Positions 1-6,490 of a stretch of DNA of 9,570 nucleotides are shown piece after piece. A program made the position numbers and the translations under genes. Below the pieces are notes generated by a model. That model did not search any database. It was not told where the DNA came from and saw nothing but the letters and a program-made list of their open reading frames with translations. Source of the DNA: JBEIJQ01 sp040380145 (GTDB taxonomy: Bacteria > Bacteroidota > Bacteroidia > Chitinophagales > Saprospiraceae); the NCBI GenBank assembly GCA_040380145.1, contig JBEIJQ010000121.1:1-9570 (forward strand), in the 5' to 3' direction. Each line of letters starts with the position of its first letter. Within the stretch, counting starts at the first letter, position 1.

Positions 1-157
1 AACAGGTTTTTCGCTCAGGCCCGCTACCAAAAGCCGCGCTGTCGGGATTTTCTCGAAGGCCGGCTGGGCCGTAAGAAATCCTTACTGGTCAATGGGGAGA
101 GAAAATCCTGTAAATCCTGATTCTGACAAAATAGGCCGGCAGATATTTCCGCCCGAA
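1..157. other. Gap downstream of moxR, no supported gene
   Basis: This edge stretch follows the moxR stop codon. On the minus strand there is no ATG or GTG start in it, so the DUF58 gene that often follows moxR does not begin here with either codon. On the plus strand one frame is open from the left edge to a stop at 118-120 and could be the tail of a convergent gene, but its last residues run through the repeat-like element at 102-132, so I do not call it. A 5-base inverted repeat (GTAAG/CTTAC, 5-base loop) lies at 71-85. It is too short to be named a terminator. Confidence 0.6.
102..132. repeat. Short dispersed-type intergenic repeat, AAATCCTG units
   Basis: The AT-rich segment contains AAATCCTGT followed directly by AAATCCTGA (103-111 and 112-120), then TTCTGACAAAA. 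A third AAATCCT sits at 76, exactly 27 bases (three 9-base steps) before the first. Read on the minus strand the core is GAATCAGGATTTACAGGATT. From memory this resembles a dispersed intergenic sequence found in many copies in Bacteroidota and some other bacteria. The repeat pattern is seen directly; membership of a genome-wide family is recollection and inference. Confidence 0.45.
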
Positions 158-1153
158 TCAGGGCACTTGCACCGCGTGGAGGATCTGACCGATGATGTCT
201 TCTTGGGAGATGCTTTCCGCTTCGGCTTCGTACGAAAGCCCGATGCGGTGGCGGAGCACATCATAGCAGACGGCGCGCACATCTTCGGGCAGCACATAGC
301 CCCGACGGCGGAGAAAGGCGTATGCCTTGGCCGCCAGCGCCAGGCTGATGCTGGCACGGGGCGAAGCTCCATATTGGATGAGCGGCACGAGTTTTTCCAA
401 TCCGACAGATTTGGGATCGCGGGTGGCGAAGACCAAGTCGAGGATGTACTGTTCGACTTTCTCGTCGAGATATACCTCGCGGACGGTTTTGCGGGCGGCG
501 AGGATCTGCTGGGGAGTCGCCACGGACTGCACCGCCGCCGTTTCGCCGCGCAGGGCCAATCGGATGATATCGCGCTCCTCGGCCTTGGACGGATAAGTGA
601 TCTTGACCTTGAGCATGAAACGGTCCACTTGGGCCTCGGGCAGCGCGTAGGTGCCCTCTTGCTCGATGGGGTTTTGGGTGGCCAGCACGAGGAACGGTTC
701 TTCGAGCGGGTAGGTCTGTTCGCCGATGGTCACCTGCCTTTCCTGCATCGCCTCGAGGAGGGCGGACTGTACTTTGGCGGGCGCGCGGTTGATCTCGTCG
801 GCGAGGATGAAATTGGCGAAAATGGGGCCTTTTTTGACCGCGAACTCGTTTTTGCCGGGTTGATAGACCATCGTGCCGACCACATCGGCGGGCAGCAGAT
901 CGGGGGTGAACTGGATGCGGCTGAACCGGCCCTCCACGGCTTTTGCCAAGGTTTTGATGGCCAAGGTCTTGGCCAATCCCGGCAGACCTTCCAGCAGGAC
1001 ATGGCCGCCGGTGAGCAAGCCGATCAACAAGCGGTCGAGCATGTGCTCTTGTCCGATCAGCACTTTGTGGGTCTCCTGCCGAAGGTTTTCGGTGAAAGCG
1101 CTGACCTGAAAAATGCGGTCGTTGAGGGCTTGGATGTCGGGGGCCGTCTTCAT
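158..1153 (-). CDS. moxR: MoxR-family AAA+ ATPase
   Basis: A 331-residue cytoplasmic AAA+ ATPase of the MoxR/RavA clade, which typically acts as a chaperone-like remodeller that matures or activates other proteins, often together with DUF58 or VWA-domain partners. Visible motifs in order: Walker A GLPGLAKT (56-63), Walker B ILADE (116-120) followed by the family signature INRAPAKVQSALLEAMQE, sensor 1 ATQNP (158-162), the EAQVDRF segment with probable arginine finger R178, and sensor 2 GASPR (262-266). The length is normal and all ATPase residues are present, so it should be active. The start at 1153 gives the usual short N-terminal extension. It lies 52 bases behind the SRAP gene on the same strand, with no clear promoter of its own in that gap, so co-transcription is possible. 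No DUF58/VWA partner starts in the 157 bases downstream. The substrate is unknown. Confidence 0.95.
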   Translation of the reverse strand: MKTAPDIQALNDRIFQVSAFTENLRQETHKVLIGQEHMLDRLLIGLLTGGHVLLEGLPGLAKTLAIKTLAKAVEGRFSRIQFTPDLLPADVVGTMVYQPGKNEFAVKKGPIFANFILADEINRAPAKVQSALLEAMQERQVTIGEQTYPLEEPFLVLATQNPIEQEGTYALPEAQVDRFMLKVKITYPSKAEERDIIRLALRGETAAVQSVATPQQILAARKTVREVYLDEKVEQYILDLVFATRDPKSVGLEKLVPLIQYGASPRASISLALAAKAYAFLRRRGYVLPEDVRAVCYDVLRHRIGLSYEAEAESISQEDIIGQILHAVQVP

Positions 1154-1205
1154 AGGGCGTTCAAACGGGTGAAAGAACCAAAAAAGTTCGGAAAAACGCG
1201 CGGGC

Positions 1206-1871
1206 CTAAAAAAGTCCGGGCGGAGGAGTGTAGGGTTTGTGCAGGTCTTCGCCCTCGTAACGGGGCGAATTGAGCAACGGGCTCACCGTATAGGTGCGCA
1301 GGGCGCCATCGGGCAGGGGTTTGAGCATTTCCAGCACTTCGGGCAGCGGAAGATCGTCCGAAAGCCAGCGTTTCTGCAGCTCGGCCCCTTCGATCACGAC
1401 CGGCATGCGGTTGTGGATCTCGGCCATTTCGCGGTTGGGCGCGGTCGTCACCAACGCGAAAGAGCGCACGGGGTCGCCGTCCGGGCCCGTCCACTCGTCC
1501 CAAACGCCGGCGAGGGCCAACACATGGTTGTCGTGGAACAGGATGCGGTACGGTTGTTTGTGCCTCCATTCGTAAAAACTGTCGGCCGGCACGAGGCAGC
1601 GCCGCTTTCGGATGGGCAAGCGGAAAGAGGGCTTTCCGGCGATGTCCTCCGCGCGCGCGTTGATGAGGTTGTTGCCCACGGAGCGGCTGTTGGCCCAGTG
1701 CGGGATCAGCCCCCAACGGAGCGGTTCGAGTGCTTGCCCGTTGGCGAGGATCGCCCACTGTTCGTCGCCCGGCGCACAGTTGTACCTCGGCTCCAGCGTG
1801 GCGGGAACCAAAACGGAAAACTGCTTTTTGAGCTTCTCGCGCGAAACGGCGAAGGAAAAACGACCGCACAT
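1206..1871 (-). CDS. yedK: SRAP-family abasic-site crosslinking protein (YedK/HMCES)
   Basis: A 221-residue SOS response-associated peptidase (SRAP) protein. Family members cap abasic sites in single-stranded DNA by forming a thiazolidine bond through Cys2 once the initiator Met is removed, shielding the lesion during replication. The key residues are present: N-terminal MCGRF with Cys2, N71 in NARAE, E101 in SFYEW and H153 in IHNRMP, matching the spacing in E. coli YedK (C2, N75, E105, H160). The start is fixed at 1871 because Cys2 must follow the initiator Met. The same frame stays open upstream to 2246, but that extension is not family-like and overlaps the aminotransferase gene. A TACCTTTG promoter motif lies 41 bases upstream. 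The protein is full length. No LexA-type operator was recognised, so SOS control is not shown. Confidence 0.95.
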   Translation of the reverse strand: MCGRFSFAVSREKLKKQFSVLVPATLEPRYNCAPGDEQWAILANGQALEPLRWGLIPHWANSRSVGNNLINARAEDIAGKPSFRLPIRKRRCLVPADSFYEWRHKQPYRILFHDNHVLALAGVWDEWTGPDGDPVRSFALVTTAPNREMAEIHNRMPVVIEGAELQKRWLSDDLPLPEVLEMLKPLPDGALRTYTVSPLLNSPRYEGEDLHKPYTPPPGLF

Positions 1872-1911
1872 AAGGCGTGCAAAACGAATTGGGACAATAA
1901 TCGAACTCACG

Positions 1912-1942
1912 CAAAGGTAAGCGGAAAAACGGGCACGGCCAA
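1912..1942 (-). promoter_or_regulatory. Candidate Bacteroidota promoter for the SRAP gene
   Basis: On the minus strand TACCTTTG (1919-1912) matches the Bacteroidota -7 consensus TAnnTTTG exactly. A TTG lies 20 bases further upstream, compatible with the -33 TTTG/TTG element. Transcription from here would give a 5' leader of roughly 35 bases. The match is seen directly; activity is inferred. Confidence 0.6.
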
Positions 1943-1987
1943 CAACGCGGGCCCGCCTCCCCAAAGCTCCGCAGGGGTTGCCCCGAA

Positions 1988-2028
1988 CGAAAACGGCCCG
2001 CCGCCCGAAAACGGGGCGACGGGCCGTT
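1988..2028 (-). terminator. Intrinsic terminator after the aminotransferase gene
   Basis: About 22 bases past the aminotransferase stop is a strong GC-rich hairpin. A 9-base-pair outer stem (AACGGCCCG at 1992-2000 with CGGGCCGTT at 2020-2028) is followed by one C/A mismatch and a 5-base-pair inner stem (CGCCC/GGGCG) around a 7-base loop. Read on the minus strand the stem runs into TTTTCGTTC, a short U-rich tail. It separates the aminotransferase from the SRAP promoter. Confidence 0.6.
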
Positions 2029-2050
2029 GAAGCAGCCTTGCGGGAAGGGT

Positions 2051-3382
2051 TCAGCCTTTGGGCTTCATGTTGAAGTTGTCCACCTTGCGGAAAACCGCTT
2101 GGACGGGCTCGCCGCGCAGGCGCGAGGCGGTGTCGCCCTTTTCCACGCTGTCTTTGAGCAGGGCCAGCACTTCGCGGTAGGCGCGGAGCGTGTATTCCAC
2201 ATCGGCCTCGGAGTGGCTGAAGCAAACATTGTGGAAGCCGCCCCAAAGGATGCCGCGCTTGATCATTTCCTGCTGTACATAGGATTTGAGCACCAACGGA
2301 TCACCGGCAGAGGCCTCGAAGGTCATGATGGTGCGCACATCGTGGCCTTTGCACTGGGTGTAGTGTCCGATGCCGAGCTCTTGGGCAATGCCGTTGTAGC
2401 CGTCCTTGAGCATTTTGCCGATGCGCGCAAGGTGGGCGGGCACGTTTTTCTCGCGGAGTTCTTTGACCGTGGCCATCGTGGCCGCCAAGGACAGGGCCTC
2501 GCCGCCGAAGGTCGTGAAGAAAAACACCTCTTCCTCGAACAGGCGCATCACATCGGCGCGGCCCGTGAGGAAAGCGACGGGCATCCCGTTGGCCACGGCT
2601 TTGGAGTACACGGCCAGATCGGGCTTGATGCCGTAGTATTCTTGGGCACCGCCCACGGCCACGCGGAAGCCGGTCCACATCTCGTCGAAGATCAGCAGGG
2701 TACCGTTTTCTTGGCACAGGCGCTGGACCTCGTGCAGGAAATTGTCTTTGGGCAGGTCGAACACGAAAGGCTCCAAGATCACGCAGGCCACCTCTTGGTC
2801 GAGGGCGGCCTTCAGGGAATCGAGGTTGTTGTAATCGAAGGTGTAGGTCATGTCGCGCACCGCTTGGGGAATGCCCTTGTTGCGGCTCGTGACGGAAATG
2901 TACCAATCGTGCCAGCCGTGGTATCCGCAGCAGAGCACCTTGTTGCGGCCGGTGAAGGCGCGGGCGATGCGCACGGCGGCGGAGCACACATCGGCGCCGC
3001 TTTTGCTGATCCGCACCGACTCGGCGTTGGGCAGAATCTCGTGGAGGAGTTCGCTGACCTGTACCTCGAGCTCGTGCATCATCGAAAAAGTGATGCCGTC
3101 GGCCAGTTGGGCGCGGATGGCGGCATCCACCGGCTCATGAGCATAGCCCAGCGAAATGGGCCCGATGCCCATGTTGTAGTCGAGGTATTCGTTGCCGTCC
3201 ACATCCCACACGCGGGCACCTTTGCCGCGTTTGAGGTATTTGGGCGCCACGCCCTTGATCCACTGGGTGGGACCTTTGGCGAGGGTCTGGGTGACCGGGT
3301 GCATCAGGCCCGCCGCTCGGGCGTACAGGGCCTCGGAAGCGGAGATGTCGGGGTACTGCTCGTTGAAGGAAACCGTGTTCAT
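2051..3382 (-). CDS. Class III PLP aminotransferase, glutamate-1-semialdehyde aminomutase-like
   Basis: A 443-residue cytoplasmic fold-type I PLP enzyme of aminotransferase class III. Visible features: phosphate-binding SGADVCSAAVRIARAFTGR (128-146), YHGWHDWY with the ring-stacking Tyr/His area (154-161), IFDEMWTGFR with cofactor-contacting D233, and YSKAVANGMPVA with the Schiff-base lysine K261. TTFGGEALSLAA (290-301) is the later active-site loop. The overall pattern is closest to glutamate-1-semialdehyde 2,1-aminomutases. True HemL, however, has a glycine-rich GKIIGGG-type lysine motif and a GNP loop where this protein has YSKAVANG and GGEALS. It is therefore probably a related transaminase or aminomutase, of the kind often found in nucleotide-sugar or secondary pathways, rather than the haem enzyme. 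The substrate cannot be told. It has its own candidate promoter and terminator, so it looks monocistronic. The start at 3382 follows an A/T palindrome. Confidence 0.9.
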   Translation of the reverse strand: MNTVSFNEQYPDISASEALYARAAGLMHPVTQTLAKGPTQWIKGVAPKYLKRGKGARVWDVDGNEYLDYNMGIGPISLGYAHEPVDAAIRAQLADGITFSMMHELEVQVSELLHEILPNAESVRISKSGADVCSAAVRIARAFTGRNKVLCCGYHGWHDWYISVTSRNKGIPQAVRDMTYTFDYNNLDSLKAALDQEVACVILEPFVFDLPKDNFLHEVQRLCQENGTLLIFDEMWTGFRVAVGGAQEYYGIKPDLAVYSKAVANGMPVAFLTGRADVMRLFEEEVFFFTTFGGEALSLAATMATVKELREKNVPAHLARIGKMLKDGYNGIAQELGIGHYTQCKGHDVRTIMTFEASAGDPLVLKSYVQQEMIKRGILWGGFHNVCFSHSEADVEYTLRAYREVLALLKDSVEKGDTASRLRGEPVQAVFRKVDNFNMKPKG

Positions 3383-3386
3383 CGAA

Positions 3387-3402
3387 TTTTTTTATAAAAA
3401 AA
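3387..3402. repeat. A/T-only perfect palindrome before the aminotransferase start
   Basis: T7-AT-A7 is a 16-base perfect palindrome in the 5' leader, 4 bases before the aminotransferase ATG. It may simply be an A/U-rich unstructured leader of the kind that helps initiation in Bacteroidota, which use little Shine-Dalgarno pairing. A weak leader hairpin is the alternative. Confidence 0.7.
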
Positions 3403-3422
3403 CAGGTTGAAAAAATGCGGTG

Positions 3423-3430
3423 CAAAGATA
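3423..3430 (-). promoter_or_regulatory. Candidate Bacteroidota -7 element for the aminotransferase gene
   Basis: TATCTTTG on the minus strand matches TAnnTTTG exactly and lies 40 bases before the aminotransferase ATG. No TTG is seen at the expected -33 spacing; that position holds a GC-rich inverted repeat (CGCTCGGGAGCG, 3440-3451) instead. The motif match is direct and the promoter role is inferred. Confidence 0.5.
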
Positions 3431-3460
3431 GCGACGGCGCGCTCGGGAGCGTTTTTTTCC

Positions 3461-3492
3461 GATAAAAAGAAAAGCCCGCCCGTTAACGGGCG
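3461..3492 (-). terminator. Intrinsic terminator overlapping the peptidase stop codon
   Basis: CGCCCGTTAACGGGCG (3477-3492) is a 16-base perfect palindrome that can fold as a 6-base-pair GC stem with a TTAA loop. The TAA stop codon of the M24 peptidase lies within its centre. On the minus strand it is followed by GGCTTTTCTTTTT, a convincing U-rich tail. The last codons (Asn-Ala-Arg) form one arm of the stem. Confidence 0.65.
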
Positions 3493-4793
3493 TTCATCAA
3501 CTCCTCGATCTCGTCGGCCTCCAGCGGGATGCCGGCCATCAGATCGATGGGGTCGCCCTCGGTGAGGAGGATGTCGTTTTCGAGGCGGATGCCGATGCCC
3601 TCCTCGGGAATGTAAATGCCCGGCTCGCAGGTGAGCACCATGCCCGCCTCAAAGGTGGTGTAGCGCAACATGATGTCGTGCACGTCGAGGCCCAAATGGT
3701 GGGAGGTGCCGTGCATGAAGTACTTTTTGTACAGGGGCGCGTCGGGGTTCTGCTTGGCCACGGCCTCGCGGTCGAGCAGCCCGAGCCCGATAAGCTCGCC
3801 CTCCATCGCACGGCCCACCTCGAGGTGGTATTCGGGCAGGGAGGTGCCGGGGCGGAGCAACGATTTGGCGAATTTCATCACGCGGAGCACGGCGTCGTAA
3901 ACGGCCCGCTGGCGCGGCGCGAAGCGGCCCCCGATGGGAATGCTGCGCGACAGGTCGGCGGCGTAGTTGGCATAATCCGCCCCGAAGTCCATCAACAACA
4001 CCTCGCCGGCCACGAGCGGACGGTTGTTGTCGTTGTAGTGCAGGACGCAGGCATTCGCGCCGCCGGCGATGATGGGGTTGTAGGCGTGGCCGTTGGAGCC
4101 TTGGCGGATGAACTCGTGGATGATCTCGGCCTCCACCTCGTACTCCATCTTGCCGGGCTTGGCAAAGGCCAGCACGCGCCGGAACGCGGATTCGGTGATG
4201 TTGCACGCGTGGCGGATGGCGGCTACCTCTGCCGGCGATTTGATCATCCGAAGCCGCTTGAGGATGCTGGCCGCGCGCAGAAAACGATGGCCGGGATAGC
4301 GCTGCCGCATTTCCCAGGCCTTGCGCTCGTTGCGCTCCGGTACCTCGAAGGCCGCCCGGTCGTTCTCGTTCGTGTCGATGTACACATTCTCGGCCAACAG
4401 CACCAGCTCGTGGAGCAGCGCCGCACTGTCGGAGGTCCACTTCACCGTTTGGACGCCCGAAATCTCCGACGCCTCGGCCTGCGTGAACTTGTAGCCCTCC
4501 CACACGCGGATGTGTTCACTGGTCTCGCGGACGAACAGCACCTCCTCGAAGGCCTTGCCCTTGGGACAGCCCGGAAACAGCACCAGCATCGTTTCCTCCT
4601 GATCGATGCCCGTCAGCCAGAGCAGATCGGCGTTCTGCCGGAAAGTGAAACCCTGGTCGCCGCTGCGCGGATACTGGTCGCTGGAATGGAAAATGGCCAC
4701 CGAACCGGGCTCCATCTGCCCGACGAAGCGGGCGCGGTTTTCGATGTAAGTGGCCGCCGGAAGGGGCTGGTATTTGATGCGGGGAAGAGCCAT
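3483..4793 (-). CDS. pepP: Xaa-Pro aminopeptidase (aminopeptidase P, family M24B)
   Basis: A 436-residue cytoplasmic metallopeptidase that removes the N-terminal residue from peptides with proline in second position. The N-terminal AMP_N domain spans roughly residues 5-150 (LLWLTGIDQEETMLVL). The C-terminal pita-bread catalytic domain spans about 180-430. All five dinuclear metal ligands are visible: D269 (MDFGADY), D280 (AADLSRS), H365 (HGTSHHLGLDVHD), E390 (CEPGIY) and E405 (GIRLEND). The accessory His residues H252 and H372 and R403 are also present, with spacing equal to E. coli PepP, so it should be active. I chose the start at 4793 (MALPRIKYQP). The frame extends 26 codons upstream to 4871, but that part encodes a low-complexity peptide from an A/T-rich leader. 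The gene stands between unrelated genes and ends in its own terminator, so it is probably a single-gene unit for peptide turnover. Confidence 0.95.
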   Translation of the reverse strand: MALPRIKYQPLPAATYIENRARFVGQMEPGSVAIFHSSDQYPRSGDQGFTFRQNADLLWLTGIDQEETMLVLFPGCPKGKAFEEVLFVRETSEHIRVWEGYKFTQAEASEISGVQTVKWTSDSAALLHELVLLAENVYIDTNENDRAAFEVPERNERKAWEMRQRYPGHRFLRAASILKRLRMIKSPAEVAAIRHACNITESAFRRVLAFAKPGKMEYEVEAEIIHEFIRQGSNGHAYNPIIAGGANACVLHYNDNNRPLVAGEVLLMDFGADYANYAADLSRSIPIGGRFAPRQRAVYDAVLRVMKFAKSLLRPGTSLPEYHLEVGRAMEGELIGLGLLDREAVAKQNPDAPLYKKYFMHGTSHHLGLDVHDIMLRYTTFEAGMVLTCEPGIYIPEEGIGIRLENDILLTEGDPIDLMAGIPLEADEIEELMNAR

Positions 4794-4842
4794 GGGATTT
4801 TTTTGGGGGAAATATGAAACGGAATTGCTCGGAAGAGATGTC

Positions 4843-4866
4843 TTTATTTTTTTTAAAAAAAATAAA
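4843..4866. repeat. 24-base A/T-only perfect palindrome
   Basis: A T8A8 core is flanked by TTTA on the left and TAAA on the right, giving a perfect 24-base palindrome in the 101-base gap between the SH3 gene stop and the peptidase start. It could act as a weak terminator for the SH3 operon, as part of an A/T-rich leader or promoter upstream of the peptidase, or as a bent A-tract site. No TAnnTTTG element was found in this gap. Confidence 0.7.
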
Positions 4867-4894
4867 AACAAAAATCATTTCCGACGGAGATCTC

Positions 4895-5659
4895 TTATTG
4901 TTTCTTGGAAACGGTGATCGAAACGGCCCCGTCGGCTTCGTTGAGGCCCAAGTATCGGTCGATGCCGGCCAGCGGCAAGGCAACGCAACCAAAACCGCGG
5001 AACACGACGGCGGCGAACTGATCGTAGTGCTTTTGTTGGACGGCCAGTCCATTGTCGTCGTTGATCGTTCGCGCGGCCACCATTGCTTTGGCGGATTCCA
5101 GTTCGTCCTTCAAGCAGGCCCGAGCGATCAGCCAGGCTTCTTCGAGGCTGGCGCCGGGAAGCACCAACTCATAGAAAGAGCCGTAGGGGCTGTTGTTTTC
5201 GACGAGAGCAAAAATCTTGTTCTGATATTCATACGCTTGGACCCAGTCCATCGTCTGTCCGAATTCCAGCCATTGGTTGATGTTTTTGACGGTCCGCGGA
5301 GCAAAAGCGCGCAGGTGCTTTCGGCAATAATCCTGCAGCGACGAGCAGGAGGCATCCGGAGCCGGCAGGGCGGAGAGGAAGCCGTCGAACACATATCCGG
5401 TGGTTTGTTCGCCCACCCGTACTTTTACCCAAAAGCCTTTGATGCCGTCGGCTTCAAAGGGATAATCTTGGTTGGGCTTTTCGGCCACCACCACTTGGGA
5501 ACCGTAGGGCAGGGTCCGCACCACTTTGTCGCCGTGGGGCCGGTCGCGCAGGTTGAGTCCCTTGAGGGCCAACACGTTCAGGGTTTGGCCGAGGGAGTAA
5601 TTTTTGATGGCAAAGGCCCACTGGGGCGCCAACAAGAGCAGAAAAATCAAGATCCGCAT
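4895..5659 (-). CDS. Secreted SH3-domain protein, second tandem copy
   Basis: A 254-residue exported protein of unknown function. A signal peptide is clear: MRILIFLLLL hydrophobic core, with probable cleavage after AFA at residue 17. Residues about 24-95 form a bacterial SH3 (SH3b) domain (LNVLALKGLNLRDRP..GDKVVRTLPYGSQVVVAE...GFWVKVR...GYVFDGFLS); such domains usually bind peptides or cell-wall material. The rest (about 100-254) matches no domain I recognise and carries SLEEAWLIARACLKDEL and a Cys-containing SSLQDYCRKHL segment. It is a paralogue of the gene immediately upstream (22-base gap), with about 60% identity by eye over the first 115 residues and a much more divergent C-terminus. 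No enzyme motif is seen. The two genes are probably co-transcribed. Residence in the periplasm or outside the cell is inferred from the signal peptide. Confidence 0.85.
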   Translation of the reverse strand: MRILIFLLLLAPQWAFAIKNYSLGQTLNVLALKGLNLRDRPHGDKVVRTLPYGSQVVVAEKPNQDYPFEADGIKGFWVKVRVGEQTTGYVFDGFLSALPAPDASCSSLQDYCRKHLRAFAPRTVKNINQWLEFGQTMDWVQAYEYQNKIFALVENNSPYGSFYELVLPGASLEEAWLIARACLKDELESAKAMVAARTINDDNGLAVQQKHYDQFAAVVFRGFGCVALPLAGIDRYLGLNEADGAVSITVSKKQ

Positions 5660-5681
5660 AAGCAGGGGTATTGAGCCCCGA

Positions 5682-6476
5682 TCAGCAGCCGCTGTGTCGG
5701 GAAATGTAAACGGTTTTGGTTTGGGGGTCGAAGACGATGATCAGCATGTCCGAACAACCCTCGGGCAACATGTCCAATTCGAGGTAGGTCCCGTCTTTGG
5801 CAGGCGAAAACTGCTGGTAGGACGCGGCGTTCAGGGGCCGATCGTTGTAGTCCACCCGATCTGGGTCTTCGGCGATCAGCTCGACGCAGCGGTCCAGATC
5901 GGCTTTGAAAATGGCCTGGGCCAACAACCAACCTTCTTCGAGCGAAAAACCCGCGCCGCCGTTGAGCGACAGGCCTTCTCCTGCGCCCTCGTAATACCAC
6001 GATTCAGAGAGCACGATCGTTGCGCCGCCCCATTGGAAAAAGCGGGTATCGTCGGAGCCGGCTATCTCGTCCTCATCCGGGTTGTAGCAGCCGAAGGCGT
6101 GGCCGACAAACTTGGCGCCCAGGGGCTTCAGGTGCTTTTGGGCATAGGAGGCCAAGTCTATGCAGCTCTTGTCCGGGGCGGGCAGCCACGACAAAAATCC
6201 GTCGAACACATAGCCGACCTGATCTTTGTTCTTGACCTTCACCCAAAAACCGCGGCGGCCCTCGGCCTCGAAGGGTTGGGCGGGCGAAAGGACCTCCGCC
6301 ACGACCACCTTGGTTCCGTATGGCAGGGTGGCCAGCACTTTGTCGCCGCCCGGCGTGGCGCGCAAGCGGACGCCCGAAAGGGCCAGTACGTGGAGTTCGT
6401 CGCCCGCGCGGTAGCCTTTGACGGCAAATGTCAGCAGGGGCAAAAAAAGCAGTGGCAGGAGCAGCAATGATCTCAT
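5682..6476 (-). CDS. Secreted SH3-domain protein, first tandem copy
   Basis: A 264-residue exported protein of unknown function. The signal peptide is MRSLLLLPLLFLPLLTFA, with probable cleavage after residue 18. An SH3b-type domain covers about residues 25-96 (LHVLALSGVRLRATPGGDKVLATLPYGTKVVVAE...GFWVKVK...GYVFDGFLS). A domain of unknown kind follows (about 100-264), containing SLEEGWLLAQAIFKADL in common with the next gene and ending in a distinct tail, SDMLIIVFDPQTKTVYISRHSGC. I chose the start at 6476 because it directly precedes the signal peptide; the frame is open 15 codons further upstream, but that would bury the signal and overlap the preceding gene. It lies 14 bases after the four-helix membrane protein and 22 before its paralogue, so one operon is likely. 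An exported binding or structural role is inference only. Confidence 0.85.
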   Translation of the reverse strand: MRSLLLLPLLFLPLLTFAVKGYRAGDELHVLALSGVRLRATPGGDKVLATLPYGTKVVVAEVLSPAQPFEAEGRRGFWVKVKNKDQVGYVFDGFLSWLPAPDKSCIDLASYAQKHLKPLGAKFVGHAFGCYNPDEDEIAGSDDTRFFQWGGATIVLSESWYYEGAGEGLSLNGGAGFSLEEGWLLAQAIFKADLDRCVELIAEDPDRVDYNDRPLNAASYQQFSPAKDGTYLELDMLPEGCSDMLIIVFDPQTKTVYISRHSGC

Positions 6477-6490
6477 GGCAAAAAAGGGGG

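Noticed and set aside
1..120. Plus-strand open frame from the left edge to a stop at 118-120
   Set aside because: No recognisable protein sequence, and its end lies within the repeat-like element; a convergent gene tail cannot be excluded but is not supported.
92..1273. Long plus-strand open frame of 393 codons
   Set aside because: It is the antisense shadow of the MoxR gene, which has intact AAA+ motifs; GC-rich codon use keeps the opposite strand open.
1872..2246. N-terminal extension of the SRAP frame
   Set aside because: SRAP chemistry requires Cys at position 2, so translation must start at 1871; the extension overlaps the aminotransferase gene.
2027..3397. Plus-strand open frame of 456 codons
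   Set aside because: Antisense to the class III aminotransferase; rich in His, Gly, Val and Ala as expected for a shadow frame, with no recognisable domain.
3678..4817. Plus-strand open frame of 379 codons
   Set aside because: Antisense to the M24 peptidase, whose five metal ligands establish the real frame.
5665..5679. GGGG/CCCC inverted repeat between the two SH3 genes
   Set aside because: A four-base stem with a seven-base loop and no U-tract; too weak to call a terminator or leader structure.
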